Part shown: piece after piece, positions 1 to 6,743 of the stretch
Layout: each line of letters opens with the position of its first letter
Numbering within the stretch: the stretch's first letter is position 1
Source: JABWCE01 sp046154525
GTDB lineage: Bacteria; Bacteroidota; Bacteroidia; NS11-12g; UBA9320
Length of the DNA stretch: 12,519 nucleotides
NCBI GenBank assembly: GCA_046154525.1
Contig: JBJXDS010000107.1
Span: 1 to 12,519 of the forward strand
Direction of reading: 5' to 3'
Notes under the pieces: model-generated
Databases searched by the model: none
What the model saw: only the letters and a program-made list of their open reading frames with translations
Told to the model about the DNA's origin: nothing
Position numbers and translations under genes: made by a program

Positions 1-290
1 ATGACCTGTTACCAACATATTGAATAATTTTAAGTACATTAAAAAATTAACAAACTAACTTGGTTTTGTAACAAACTGTAATATTTCAGAACACTTTTTT
101 ATCAAAAAAATTAGGGTTAGGTTTATACAACACCTTTTTTAAATATTTATAAACAGGGGTAAAAAAAAAGGGTAACATTGGTTCATTTAATAAAAAATAA
201 CTTCGACCCATTAATTAATGTTACAGGATTGTATTACAAAATCCGATAAGTTAATTTCCATTAAAAATCATTTAATACCCTAAATAAGGA
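1..290. other. Upstream region without a recognisable gene
   Basis: This stretch is very AT-rich and shows no convincing coding frame on either strand. It probably holds the promoter of the response regulator that follows, but I found neither a TAnnTTTG element nor a sigma-54 -24/-12 pair (GG and GC motifs) in it. The only structure seen is an 8-bp inverted repeat, GTAACATT at 172-179 and AATGTTAC at 217-224, with a 37-nt spacer. It could be an operator for a dimeric regulator or chance. Confidence 0.5.
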
Positions 291-1655
291 ATGGCAAGTT
301 ATAGAATTTTTATTGTAGAAGACGATACCTGGTATGGTGAAATACTTCAATACCACTTATCCTTAAACCCCGAGTATGAGACACACCTTTTTGCAACGGG
401 AGCCGATTGTATTAACAGTATGCATCTTAATCCAGATATTATTTCTATTGACTATTCGTTGCCCGATACCAATGGGAGTGAGCTATTGATAAAAATTAAA
501 GAGATAAACGATAGTATACCGGTTATAGTTATTAGCTCTCAACAAGAAGTAACTGTAGCTGTAAAACTGTTAAAACTTGGGGTGTATGATTATTTTGTAA
601 AGGATGATAATACAAAAGACCTACTTTGGAACAGTATAATAAAATCGAGGGAAAGGGATATTTTAAAAACCGAAATTGATAGCCTGAAAAAACAATTAAA
701 GGTTAAGTATAATTTTAAAACAAGTATAATAGGTCAGGGCCCTGCCATTACCAAAGTGTTTGAATTAATTGAAAAGGCAGCCTTAACGAATATTAATGTA
801 TCGATAAATGGGGAAACAGGAACTGGCAAAGAAGAGGTGGCTAAGGCCATTCATTATAATTCGCCCAGGGCTTCGCAAACATTTGTGGCCATTAATATGG
901 CAGCCATACCCCATGAACTGGTGGAAAGCGAATTGTTTGGACATGAAAAAGGTTCGTTTACAGGAGCTGGAACCCGTAAGATTGGTAAATTTGAAGAAGC
1001 TAATAACGGTACTTTGTTTTTAGATGAAATAGCCGAAATGGATTTAAACCTTCAAAGCAAAATATTGAGGGTAATTCAGGAACGGGAATTTTCAAGAGTA
1101 GGTAGCAATGAATTGGTAAAATTAAATATCAGAATAGTTACAGCCAGCCATAAAAATTTGCTGGACGAAGTAAAAAAAGGAAATTTTAGGGAAGATCTTT
1201 ATTATAGAATTATTGGTTTCCCTATCCAATTGCCACCACTACGCGAAAGAGGGAATGATGTATTACTGCTGGCCCGGCATTTTGTAGATGCTTTTTGTGA
1301 AGAAAATAACCTTAATCATTTAAGTTTTTCAACCAAAGCCTCCAAATTACTTTTAAAATATAACTATCCTGGCAATGTTCGCGAGCTAAAATCGATTATA
1401 GAACTTGCCGCCGTTATGTGCAATGGAATAGAAATTGACGAAACCGATATTCAGCTACCAACTAGCAACAGCAACGAAATGGTAATGGGGCAAGATAAAA
1501 AACTAAAAGACCACATTGCTGATATTATAGCCTACTATCTTAAAAAGTATGATAGCGATGTATTAAAGGTAGCTTCCGAGTTGGATATTGGAAAATCGAC
1601 TATTTACAAAATGTTGAAAAATGAAGAGATAGTTTTAGGTAACCAATTGAATTAA
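291..1655 (+). CDS. Sigma-54-dependent response regulator, NtrC type (REC-AAA+-Fis HTH)
   Basis: Phosphorylation-controlled activator of sigma-54 RNA polymerase, acting in the cytoplasm. The 454 residues carry three domains. The receiver (about 4-120) has acidic residues E10/D11, phospho-acceptor D54, S82 and K104. The AAA+ domain (about 145-375) has Walker A GETGTGK at 174-180, the sigma-54 contact loop GSFTGA at 221-226 (a common variant of GAFTGA), Walker B TLFLDEI at 241-247, the arginine-finger region FREDLYYR at 299-306 and YPGNVREL at 359-366. A C-terminal Fis-type helix-turn-helix lies at about 424-443. Length and order are those of full NtrC-family proteins, so it should be able to hydrolyse ATP and open sigma-54 promoters. 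The ATG was chosen because the receiver's first strand begins four residues later; AGGA directly abuts it, too close to be a normal ribosome-binding site. An HPt gene follows 37 nt downstream. Target genes and the signal are not visible. Confidence 0.95.
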   Translation: MASYRIFIVEDDTWYGEILQYHLSLNPEYETHLFATGADCINSMHLNPDIISIDYSLPDTNGSELLIKIKEINDSIPVIVISSQQEVTVAVKLLKLGVYDYFVKDDNTKDLLWNSIIKSRERDILKTEIDSLKKQLKVKYNFKTSIIGQGPAITKVFELIEKAALTNINVSINGETGTGKEEVAKAIHYNSPRASQTFVAINMAAIPHELVESELFGHEKGSFTGAGTRKIGKFEEANNGTLFLDEIAEMDLNLQSKILRVIQEREFSRVGSNELVKLNIRIVTASHKNLLDEVKKGNFREDLYYRIIGFPIQLPPLRERGNDVLLLARHFVDAFCEENNLNHLSFSTKASKLLLKYNYPGNVRELKSIIELAAVMCNGIEIDETDIQLPTSNSNEMVMGQDKKLKDHIADIIAYYLKKYDSDVLKVASELDIGKSTIYKMLKNEEIVLGNQLN

Positions 1656-1692
1656 TTTTAAAAAAAGGATAAACATTTAAACAAATATAAGC

Positions 1693-2043
1693 ATGCAACA
1701 AATAGAGAAACTGTATGACATTCAAAGAATTTATGACCTCGCCTCTGGCGATCATAATTTTGTAAAACGACTGATCACAATCTTTGTAACCGAAACACCT
1801 GAAACAATTAACGCCATGTTTGAGGCCCACAAAAATGGGGATAATGATACATTGAAACGTTTGGCTCATCGCATTAAACCTAGTATTCAAAACTTAGGTA
1901 TCAATAGCATTGTAAATGATCTTAGGGATTTGGAGGCCGGCACGGAGTCGCATAACAATGCTGCAAAACTTACCAAAATTGCGAAAGTATTGATAGAAGT
2001 GTTGGTTGGACTTAAAGAGGAGATGGAATTAGTTCCTGCCTGA
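1693..2043 (+). CDS. Stand-alone HPt phosphotransfer protein
   Basis: A 116-residue, probably all-helical HPt domain. The signature AHRIKPSIQNLG at 58-69 places the phospho-acceptor at H59, with the conserved K62 and G69 around it. The N-terminal part (a run resembling YDLASGD...FVKRLITIFVTETP) matches the first helices of stand-alone HPt proteins. Such proteins carry phosphate from the receiver of a hybrid histidine kinase to a separate response regulator. The gene lies 37 nt after the sigma-54 regulator and before a strong terminator, so the two probably form one operon, and H59 to D54 of the regulator is the natural transfer. No kinase is in the window. There is no clear Shine-Dalgarno; an AAAGGA run lies about 25 nt upstream, too far to act as one. 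Confidence 0.88.
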   Translation: MQQIEKLYDIQRIYDLASGDHNFVKRLITIFVTETPETINAMFEAHKNGDNDTLKRLAHRIKPSIQNLGINSIVNDLRDLEAGTESHNNAAKLTKIAKVLIEVLVGLKEEMELVPA

Positions 2044-2100
2044 TAAGGGGAACCAACAGGTATACATTGGATTTAACTATTTTTCAAAAGCCTTTAGTAG

Positions 2101-2129
2101 AAGGGGTAATTAAGTTTATCCCCTTTTTT
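2101..2129 (+). terminator. Intrinsic terminator of the response regulator-HPt operon
   Basis: A stem of AAGGGGTAA against TTA-T-CCCCTT (one bulged T, loop TTAAGT) is followed directly by six T. It sits 57 nt after the HPt stop and is oriented for the + strand. On the - strand the hairpin is not followed by a T run, so it should not serve the convergent MDR gene. Confidence 0.82.
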
Positions 2130-2177
2130 ATATAAAACGTTCACATATTTCTTTCAGCCTAATTCTATATAAGGTTG

Positions 2178-3143
2178 TTATCCCACTATTTTTATCACTA
2201 CGTTGCCAGTTTTTTGCCCGGTTTCCACATATTTATAGGCTTCCACAATTTGGTCTAATTTGTAATGGCGGTCAATTACAGGTTTGAATTTTCTTTTTTC
2301 TACCAGTTCTTTTAAAAAAATCACATCGTCCTTAGATATTTCTGGTATGGGGAATAGAACTTTTTTACCGCCTAACAGGGCTGTAGAAAGAGCCAAAAAA
2401 ATATTCTCTGAATTCTTCCCTAATTCAGTGGATACATAAATTCCTTTTTTGGTTAACAAAGGCTTGCACTGCCCAAAGGAACTTTTGCCCACGGCATCAA
2501 AAATCAAATGAAACTTGGTGGCTGTTTTTGTAAAATCCTGAGTCTGGTAATCAATCACGGTATCAGCACCGAGTGATTTTATGAGCTCAACATTTTTAGT
2601 GTTACAAACTGCGGTAACCTTTACCTCAAAGTGTTTTAAGAGTTGCACTGCAGCGGAACCAATAGCACCCGTTGCCCCATAAATCATGGCATTTTGTCCT
2701 GGTTCTATTTTTGATGCCCTGATATTATTTAAGGCATAATGGGCACCTTCAGTAATAGGTGCGGCTTCATCAAAGGTTAAGTTATTGGGCAATAAGGTAA
2801 CAGCATCATTTTCGGCTATGGTTAAATATTCTCCATGTCCCCCGCAGGTTTTGTCATTATAACCAAATACCCTATCGCCTTTTTTAAAGGTGGTTACACC
2901 CTTTCCTGCTTCCTCAATCACCCCGGCAAACTCACACCCTAATATGGTGTTTTTTGGGCGTAGAAGCCCAGTCCAAAAACGTGAAATAAAATATTGGGCA
3001 CTCCTAAAACCAGCATCAGTACGGTTTACGGTAGAGGCATACACCTTAATTAATACTTCATTATCTTTGGGTATGGGTTGAGCTACCTCCATTAATTGGG
3101 CAACTTCGGGAGGTCCATATTTTTTATATACTACAGCTTTCAT
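2178..3143 (-). CDS. Zinc-independent MDR oxidoreductase (quinone oxidoreductase-like)
   Basis: Medium-chain dehydrogenase/reductase of 321 residues, the usual size of the quinone oxidoreductase branch. An N-terminal GroES-like domain (about 1-125) includes VNRTD at 39-43 and GCEFAGVIEEAG at 69-80. The nucleotide-binding Rossmann domain contains YGATGAIGSAAVQLLK from about 155, the MDR coenzyme signature. The catalytic and structural zinc ligands of classical alcohol dehydrogenases are not recognisable (GCEF stands where zinc enzymes have GHE), so it is probably a zinc-free NAD(P)H-dependent reductase of quinones, enones or similar compounds; the substrate cannot be read. The ATG is preceded by an A-rich run without a Shine-Dalgarno. 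The gene is last in the - strand series, separated from the TMEM175-type gene by a 143-nt gap holding a strong inverted repeat. Confidence 0.9.
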   Translation of the reverse strand: MKAVVYKKYGPPEVAQLMEVAQPIPKDNEVLIKVYASTVNRTDAGFRSAQYFISRFWTGLLRPKNTILGCEFAGVIEEAGKGVTTFKKGDRVFGYNDKTCGGHGEYLTIAENDAVTLLPNNLTFDEAAPITEGAHYALNNIRASKIEPGQNAMIYGATGAIGSAAVQLLKHFEVKVTAVCNTKNVELIKSLGADTVIDYQTQDFTKTATKFHLIFDAVGKSSFGQCKPLLTKKGIYVSTELGKNSENIFLALSTALLGGKKVLFPIPEISKDDVIFLKELVEKRKFKPVIDRHYKLDQIVEAYKYVETGQKTGNVVIKIVG

Positions 3144-3170
3144 TTTTTTATTGTTTTATTGAACTCTTTT

Positions 3171-3245
3171 GGCGGTGCTTGTGCTAATCAAAAGTAACCT
3201 CTTTTGAAATTATATTGGTAAATATATACTGTCACATGCACCGCC
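3171..3245. repeat. Nested inverted-repeat element, cloverleaf-like fold
   Basis: Outer arms GGCGGTGCTTGTG (3171-3183) and CACATGCACCGCC (3233-3245) pair at 12 of 13 positions. The 49 nt between them hold two perfect smaller hairpins: TCAAAAG/CTTTTGA (3188-3194 and 3201-3207, loop TAACCT) and TATATT/AATATA (3211-3216 and 3221-3226, loop GGTA). The whole would fold as a three-way junction. Its arms are conspicuously GC-rich for this AT-rich spacer. Read on the - strand it ends 27 nt before the MDR start, so it could be a structured leader RNA. It could also be a terminator-like element after the TMEM175-type gene, or a small dispersed palindromic repeat. Its function is not known to me. Confidence 0.65.
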
Positions 3246-3286
3246 GTGCTAGGGTATTTTATGACAGAAACAAAAATTATTTTAGC

Positions 3287-3940
3287 TTACTCCAATATAT
3301 CGTCTTTATATTCTGGCATATCGGGTGGCAAAAAATAAAGAACAAAGCTACCCAGTATCATGCACAGCGATACCATTGGGTAGTAGAAAGAAAGTATAAA
3401 AGCAAAAGTGAGCATACCAATTGACATGAATAATTTAAACATTTGCTTTTTTAAAAATGCATCGGTAAGCCGTGTATCTATTATTTGCTTATTATTAATG
3501 GCATATAAAAAAATGATTAATACGGCAGGCACCGGTAACAAAAACCCAAGGCTAAAGGTGCTGACTGCCGCCCCAAAACTTTCGGCATCCAATACATAAT
3601 CGGCAAATACAGCCGTGGTAAAGGGCATAAAAGCGATGGTCATTAAAAATAAAATATTGAGAAGATTAAATGTATGGTTGGTTTTTTTTACTATGTAGGT
3701 GTAAAAATGATGCAGATTGCTCCAATAAATGCCAATGGCCATAAAACTCATGATATACGATAAGTAAGCAGGCCAAATATGCATTAAATAATTATAAAGT
3801 CCACCGGCATGATGCACCTGCTCATGGTTTGGTATTTTAATTTCGAGCACCAGTAAAGTAATGGCTATGGCAAATACGCCATCGGTAAAAAACTCGAGGC
3901 GGTCGGTTTTCATTAAGGGGTTTTTTCTTTTTTGGATCAT
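3287..3940 (-). CDS. TMEM175-type (DUF1211) integral membrane protein, putative K+ channel
   Basis: A 217-residue membrane protein with about six hydrophobic segments: near 18-36, 52-73, 92-115, 123-147, 168-186 and 187-205. The first carries the hallmark of bacterial TMEM175 proteins, an RLEFFTDGVFAIAI stretch (14-27) followed by TLLVLEIKIP; the usual FSD is FTD here. In that family this helix lines the pore of a tetrameric potassium-selective leak channel. The length fits the short single-repeat bacterial form. The start is uncertain: ATG at 3940 gives the longest form, but an in-frame ATG at 3913 (M10, just before KTDRLEF) agrees equally well with the family, and neither has a Shine-Dalgarno. 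It lies 43 nt after the VOC gene on the same strand, so the two may be co-transcribed. The assignment to the family is firm; channel function is inferred from homology. Confidence 0.88.
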   Translation of the reverse strand: MIQKRKNPLMKTDRLEFFTDGVFAIAITLLVLEIKIPNHEQVHHAGGLYNYLMHIWPAYLSYIMSFMAIGIYWSNLHHFYTYIVKKTNHTFNLLNILFLMTIAFMPFTTAVFADYVLDAESFGAAVSTFSLGFLLPVPAVLIIFLYAINNKQIIDTRLTDAFLKKQMFKLFMSIGMLTFAFILSFYYPMVSLCMILGSFVLYFLPPDMPEYKDDILE

Positions 3941-3983
3941 CGTATTTTTGGGGAGCGTTTATCTAAATTTTTGTAATAACATT

Positions 3984-5042
3984 TTATCCTTTTTTTCTGT
4001 TAAGCCCCAAAGCCTTCAAAATCCAATTGGGCAAAGGTGTTTCGGGATTTCTTTTTCTCAGGTTCAGGTACCAGCCCAATTTTTTTAATATGGGTATTTT
4101 GTGGGTTTCCACAAATTCAATTAAGGTTCCGTCGGGGTCTTCAATGTAGGTGAAATGACCTGCCGCCTCTCCCATATCAAAACTTTGGCTGCTATCCACA
4201 GTAAAAGGAAATCCAGCCGCCTCACATTCGGCTTTTAAATCGGCCATACCGTTAATATCAAAACACAAATGAATAAAACCCAAATCACCCCAAAGGCGGT
4301 TTTCAAAAATTTTTCGGGGGGTGCGGCTAAGGGTTTGAATCAGTTCAATTTGGGTAGGGCCCAATAATTTACTAAAAGCACCTACACGGGTTTCGGTATG
4401 TTTTAGAAGTACCCGTCTAAATTTATCATCGCCTCCCGGCAAGCCTGTTAAATCGGCAAAATTATCGGTTTTATCATACACAATATCATCATAGCCTAAA
4501 ATATCCTTGTATAATTTTAAAGATTTCTCAATATCCGAAACGCCGATTGTAGCCCCACAAACACCGCCTGTTAACGCACCTGTATTGCTAAACCAGCTAT
4601 CAAATTCTACTATTTGAAAAATATTGCCATAAGGATCTTTTACCCCAAAACATGAATTACCTGCCGGGTCGGTTACTACCTCGCTTACTAATTCTACCCC
4701 ACTCTTAAGCATTTTTTGGTGCAATTGTTCTGCATCGCGGCATTTTATTTTTGGAAATTGGATTCCCAGATCGCCCAAATGGTATTTAAAATCCGATGGT
4801 TGCGGGGTTCGGCTTGTGTACTGCCAAATTTCAAATCCACCCCCACCTTGCATACTTATGGCTAAAATAGCGTGACGCATATGAGACACCCCTGCAGTGT
4901 AAGGCAACATTAAGTTGGCTTCGGCAGCTTCTTCAAAAATGGGAATATCCATCGCAAAATTCTTACGGTACCAAGCCCAGGCGTCATGCACATTGGGTAT
5001 TCCTATGCCTATTTGTTGTATTCCGGCAATGCGTTTTGTCAT
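3984..5042 (-). CDS. Two-domain VOC (glyoxalase/extradiol dioxygenase fold) protein
   Basis: A 352-residue protein with two vicinal-oxygen-chelate domains, about 6-147 and 161-312, each made of two beta-alpha-beta-beta-beta modules. Their ends are marked by DPYGNIFQIVE (136-146) and DPDGTLIEFVE (302-312). Likely metal-site residues of the second domain are E233 (IELIQ), H258 (FIHLCFD) and E309. In the first domain E71 and E146 remain, but the usual first-strand histidine is replaced by Q10, so only the second site may be fully active. A basic tail of about 35 residues follows the second domain. VOC enzymes include glyoxalases, epimerases and ring-cleaving dioxygenases; no substrate can be assigned. 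It precedes the TMEM175-type gene by 43 nt and is separated from the upstream SDR gene by a hairpin and a possible promoter. Confidence 0.85.
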   Translation of the reverse strand: MTKRIAGIQQIGIGIPNVHDAWAWYRKNFAMDIPIFEEAAEANLMLPYTAGVSHMRHAILAISMQGGGGFEIWQYTSRTPQPSDFKYHLGDLGIQFPKIKCRDAEQLHQKMLKSGVELVSEVVTDPAGNSCFGVKDPYGNIFQIVEFDSWFSNTGALTGGVCGATIGVSDIEKSLKLYKDILGYDDIVYDKTDNFADLTGLPGGDDKFRRVLLKHTETRVGAFSKLLGPTQIELIQTLSRTPRKIFENRLWGDLGFIHLCFDINGMADLKAECEAAGFPFTVDSSQSFDMGEAAGHFTYIEDPDGTLIEFVETHKIPILKKLGWYLNLRKRNPETPLPNWILKALGLNRKKG

Positions 5043-5157
5043 TTGATAATTATTTTATTTATATTTTTAGTTAGCGGTATTATCTAATCTTCGATTTGTA
5101 ATTTATATCAATTTTTAAGTATTGGTCGTATGGAATGCCTAAGTGCATTTCATGTGG

Positions 5158-5165
5158 CAAAAATA
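5158..5165 (-). promoter_or_regulatory. Possible Bacteroidetes -7 element for the VOC gene
   Basis: On the - strand these bases read TATTTTTG, a full match to TAnnTTTG. The element lies between the SDR-end hairpin and the VOC start and would give a leader of about 105-110 nt. I found no TTG/TTTG -33 element at the usual distance, so the call rests on one short motif in AT-rich DNA. Confidence 0.35.
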
Positions 5166-5182
5166 AGTTTTTTGCAGTTTAA

Positions 5183-5211
5183 CGTTGACGTGGTTTTAAA
5201 CCTTGTCAACG
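5183..5211 (-). terminator. Hairpin after the SDR gene, possible terminator
   Basis: Perfect 7-bp arms CGTTGAC (5183-5189) and GTCAACG (5205-5211) enclose a further GGT/ACC pairing. The hairpin begins just 7 nt past the SDR stop. On the - strand the bases after it are TTAAACTGC rather than a T run, so it is a weak intrinsic terminator at best. It may instead protect the 3' end of the message or be an operator for the downstream VOC gene. Confidence 0.5.
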
Positions 5212-5217
5212 ATTCGA

Positions 5218-6015
5218 TTACCTCCTTGGATCCAACTTTATGGCAATTTTAAAAAACAAAGCCGGCCAAAAGCGTTTGAAAAAAACCATCACTTTATCTT
5301 TTTTACCAATTAGGATTTCCCGTTTTTTTTTAGCAATGGCTTTAATAATAATATTGGCACATACCTCTGCTGGTATTCCATATCGTTGTCCATCGTCCAT
5401 GGCATTTTGAGCACTACCATTAGCAGTTATGGCATTCAAAGAAATATTAGTCAATATTCGCCCGGGGCAAATCATGGTGACATGGACATTATTTTTAAAA
5501 TTTTCGATAGCCAACGATTCAAAGTATCCATGAAGTGCATGCTTGGATGCGGCATAGGTACTACGTAAGCCATATCCAAATTTTCCGGTAAGGCTGCTCA
5601 ATACGGCGAACTGGCCTCCTCCTGCTTTTATAAAATGGGGCAATAAACTACTACTCAAAGCAACATGGCCAAAAAAATTAACTTCCATAATTTTCCGTAC
5701 CACCTCTATGCTGGTTTCGGCTGCCAGACCTCGTTGAGAAACCCCGCCGTTATTAATCAAAACATCTATTTTTCCGGTAAAGGCTATTGCTTCATTTACC
5801 AAATTTGCAGGACTTTTAATATCTGCTAAATCCAAAGGCAAAACATAACATGTTGCTCCTAAAACTTGGCATTGTTCAGCTACTTTTTCCAATTCAGTTT
5901 TCCTTCTGGCCGATAGTATTAAATTATAGCCTAAGGGGGCATATTGTAAAGCCAAAGCTTCACCAATTCCGCTACTGGCACCAGTTATCCATATCGTTTT
6001 ATTATTCAAATCCAT
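5218..6015 (-). CDS. Short-chain dehydrogenase/reductase (DHRS7-like SDR)
   Basis: Classical SDR of 265 residues: an NAD(P)-dependent oxidoreductase of alcohols and ketones. Visible motifs are the cofactor loop TGASSGIG (11-18), an arginine pair near the second strand (ARR, 36-38) that favours NADP, LDLAD (61-65), NNGG (88-91, a variant of NNAG), and the catalytic set N113, S141, Y154 and K158 (YAASK). A CPGRI stretch follows as in the family. The C-terminal part, rich in lysine and aromatic residues (KKDKVMVFFKRFWPALFF), resembles DHRS7-type enzymes and may contact membrane or lipid. The ATG overlaps the last 10 nt of the phosphopantetheinyl transferase gene, so the two are probably translationally coupled. 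The pairing hints at acyl-chain metabolism, but the substrate is not readable. Confidence 0.92.
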   Translation of the reverse strand: MDLNNKTIWITGASSGIGEALALQYAPLGYNLILSARRKTELEKVAEQCQVLGATCYVLPLDLADIKSPANLVNEAIAFTGKIDVLINNGGVSQRGLAAETSIEVVRKIMEVNFFGHVALSSSLLPHFIKAGGGQFAVLSSLTGKFGYGLRSTYAASKHALHGYFESLAIENFKNNVHVTMICPGRILTNISLNAITANGSAQNAMDDGQRYGIPAEVCANIIIKAIAKKKREILIGKKDKVMVFFKRFWPALFFKIAIKLDPRR

Positions 6016-6677
6016 GTTAAAATATAGCGTTCGTTAGTGGTCATTTCTTCATCAGTAAGCAAAGGAGTTTCAAAAACATCGTAATTAATAACCTCGTAAA
6101 TTCTGAAATATACTTTTAAATTTTGCTCAGGTTCAGTACGTGTAAAACAAAAATCCATGGTTTGGTTCTCAAAATCAATTCTCTTAAGTTGAATCTGTGT
6201 TTTAAAATCAACTTCATGAATGGAACCAAATTTGAAAACAGATTCTTTGGCGCACCAGTTAAGACAGGTGCAACCAGTTTTAAATTTTTCGGGGAACAAC
6301 CAGTTTTCTGCATGGGTTGTAAACTTATGTGCAATACGTGTAATGCGGCTGTCAAACAGCTCCAAATCAATGCCGCATGAATTTGTTGTGTTAAAAATAG
6401 CTGCCGACATATTGCCCGAATGGGTTATGGAAATATGCCCATCCTTATCAGCTAAAAAAGGTTTTCCTTGATTATTTTTAATAATTTTTGAAGATGAATT
6501 TCCGATGGCTTCCTGCAAAGCTAGCCTTGCAGCCAGCCAATGGGTGTTTCGCCGCTCGGTTTTAAACGGCACAAATTCATCAATGGTAAGCATAGCCTGC
6601 AATTGCTCGGGCGATTCGGTTATATGCCAAAGTGCAATGGTACCAAGGGGATGTTTGTGTTTGTTGATTAATGGCAA
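6006..6677 (-). CDS. 4'-phosphopantetheinyl transferase superfamily protein
   Basis: Transfers the phosphopantetheine arm of coenzyme A to a serine of carrier proteins (ACP, PCP). The 223 residues show the Sfp-type motifs in order: GKPFL (71-75), ISITHSG (82-88), the Mg-binding GIDLE (102-106, D104 and E106) and WCAKESVFK (141-149, E145). The length matches the Sfp-like two-lobe form. The start is unusual. No in-frame ATG exists between the upstream TAG (6696-6698) and residue 29, and the conserved opening (TIALWHIT, 13-20) lies before residue 29, so TTG at 6675-6677 is the best start. CTG at 6684-6686 is an alternative. A -7-like element lies 13 nt upstream. The gene overlaps the SDR by 10 nt and diverges from gpmI. 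Which carrier protein it serves is unknown; it could be the general activator of fatty-acid ACP or a dedicated one. Confidence 0.9.
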   Translation of the reverse strand: MPLINKHKHPLGTIALWHITESPEQLQAMLTIDEFVPFKTERRNTHWLAARLALQEAIGNSSSKIIKNNQGKPFLADKDGHISITHSGNMSAAIFNTTNSCGIDLELFDSRITRIAHKFTTHAENWLFPEKFKTGCTCLNWCAKESVFKFGSIHEVDFKTQIQLKRIDFENQTMDFCFTRTEPEQNLKVYFRIYEVINYDVFETPLLTDEEMTTNERYILTWI

Positions 6678-6690
6678 ATTATTCAGTATG

Positions 6691-6698
6691 CAAATCTA
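6691..6698 (-). promoter_or_regulatory. Probable -7 promoter element of the phosphopantetheinyl transferase gene
   Basis: Reads TAGATTTG on the - strand, a full match to TAnnTTTG, and ends 13 nt before the TTG start at 6677. Transcription would begin only a few nucleotides before that codon. No clear -33 TTG was found. The element overlaps the first unit of the 15-bp tandem repeat. Confidence 0.5.
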
Positions 6699-6722
6699 AT
6701 ATCTAACAATCTAATATCTAAC
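6693..6722. repeat. Perfect 15-bp tandem repeat between divergent promoters
   Basis: AATCTAATATCTAAC occurs twice head to tail (6693-6707 and 6708-6722) and is followed by the related TATCTTAT. Each unit is itself two near-copies of ATCTAAT/ATCTAAC, giving an approximately heptameric array. It fills most of the 66-bp spacer between the transferase and gpmI and lies between their opposed -7 elements, so copy-number change would alter both promoters' spacing. It may be a regulator-binding array or a simple slippage repeat. Confidence 0.85.
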
Positions 6723-6731
6723 TATCTTATT

Positions 6732-6739
6732 TACCTTTG
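6732..6739 (+). promoter_or_regulatory. Probable -7 promoter element of gpmI-rdgB
   Basis: TACCTTTG matches TAnnTTTG exactly and ends 4 nt before the gpmI ATG. If used, transcription would start at or within a few bases of the start codon, giving a leaderless or nearly leaderless message. No TTG is present at the expected -33 distance, where the tandem repeat lies instead. Confidence 0.5.
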
Positions 6740-6743
6740 CCCC

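Noticed and set aside
1600..1890. Open frame of 96 codons on the - strand across the regulator/HPt junction
   Set aside because: It runs antisense over two well-supported genes and its translation shows no recognisable domain.
2178..3143. Zinc-dependent alcohol dehydrogenase
   Set aside because: The catalytic GHE motif and the four-cysteine structural zinc lobe are absent, so the zinc-free quinone oxidoreductase branch fits better.
5183..5211. Strong rho-independent terminator after the SDR gene
   Set aside because: The stem is good, but no T run follows it on the - strand, so it is listed only as a possible terminator.
6116..6471. Several open frames of 83-85 codons on both strands inside the phosphopantetheinyl transferase gene
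   Set aside because: They are shadows of the transferase, whose Sfp motifs are clear; the overlapping translations show no family pattern.
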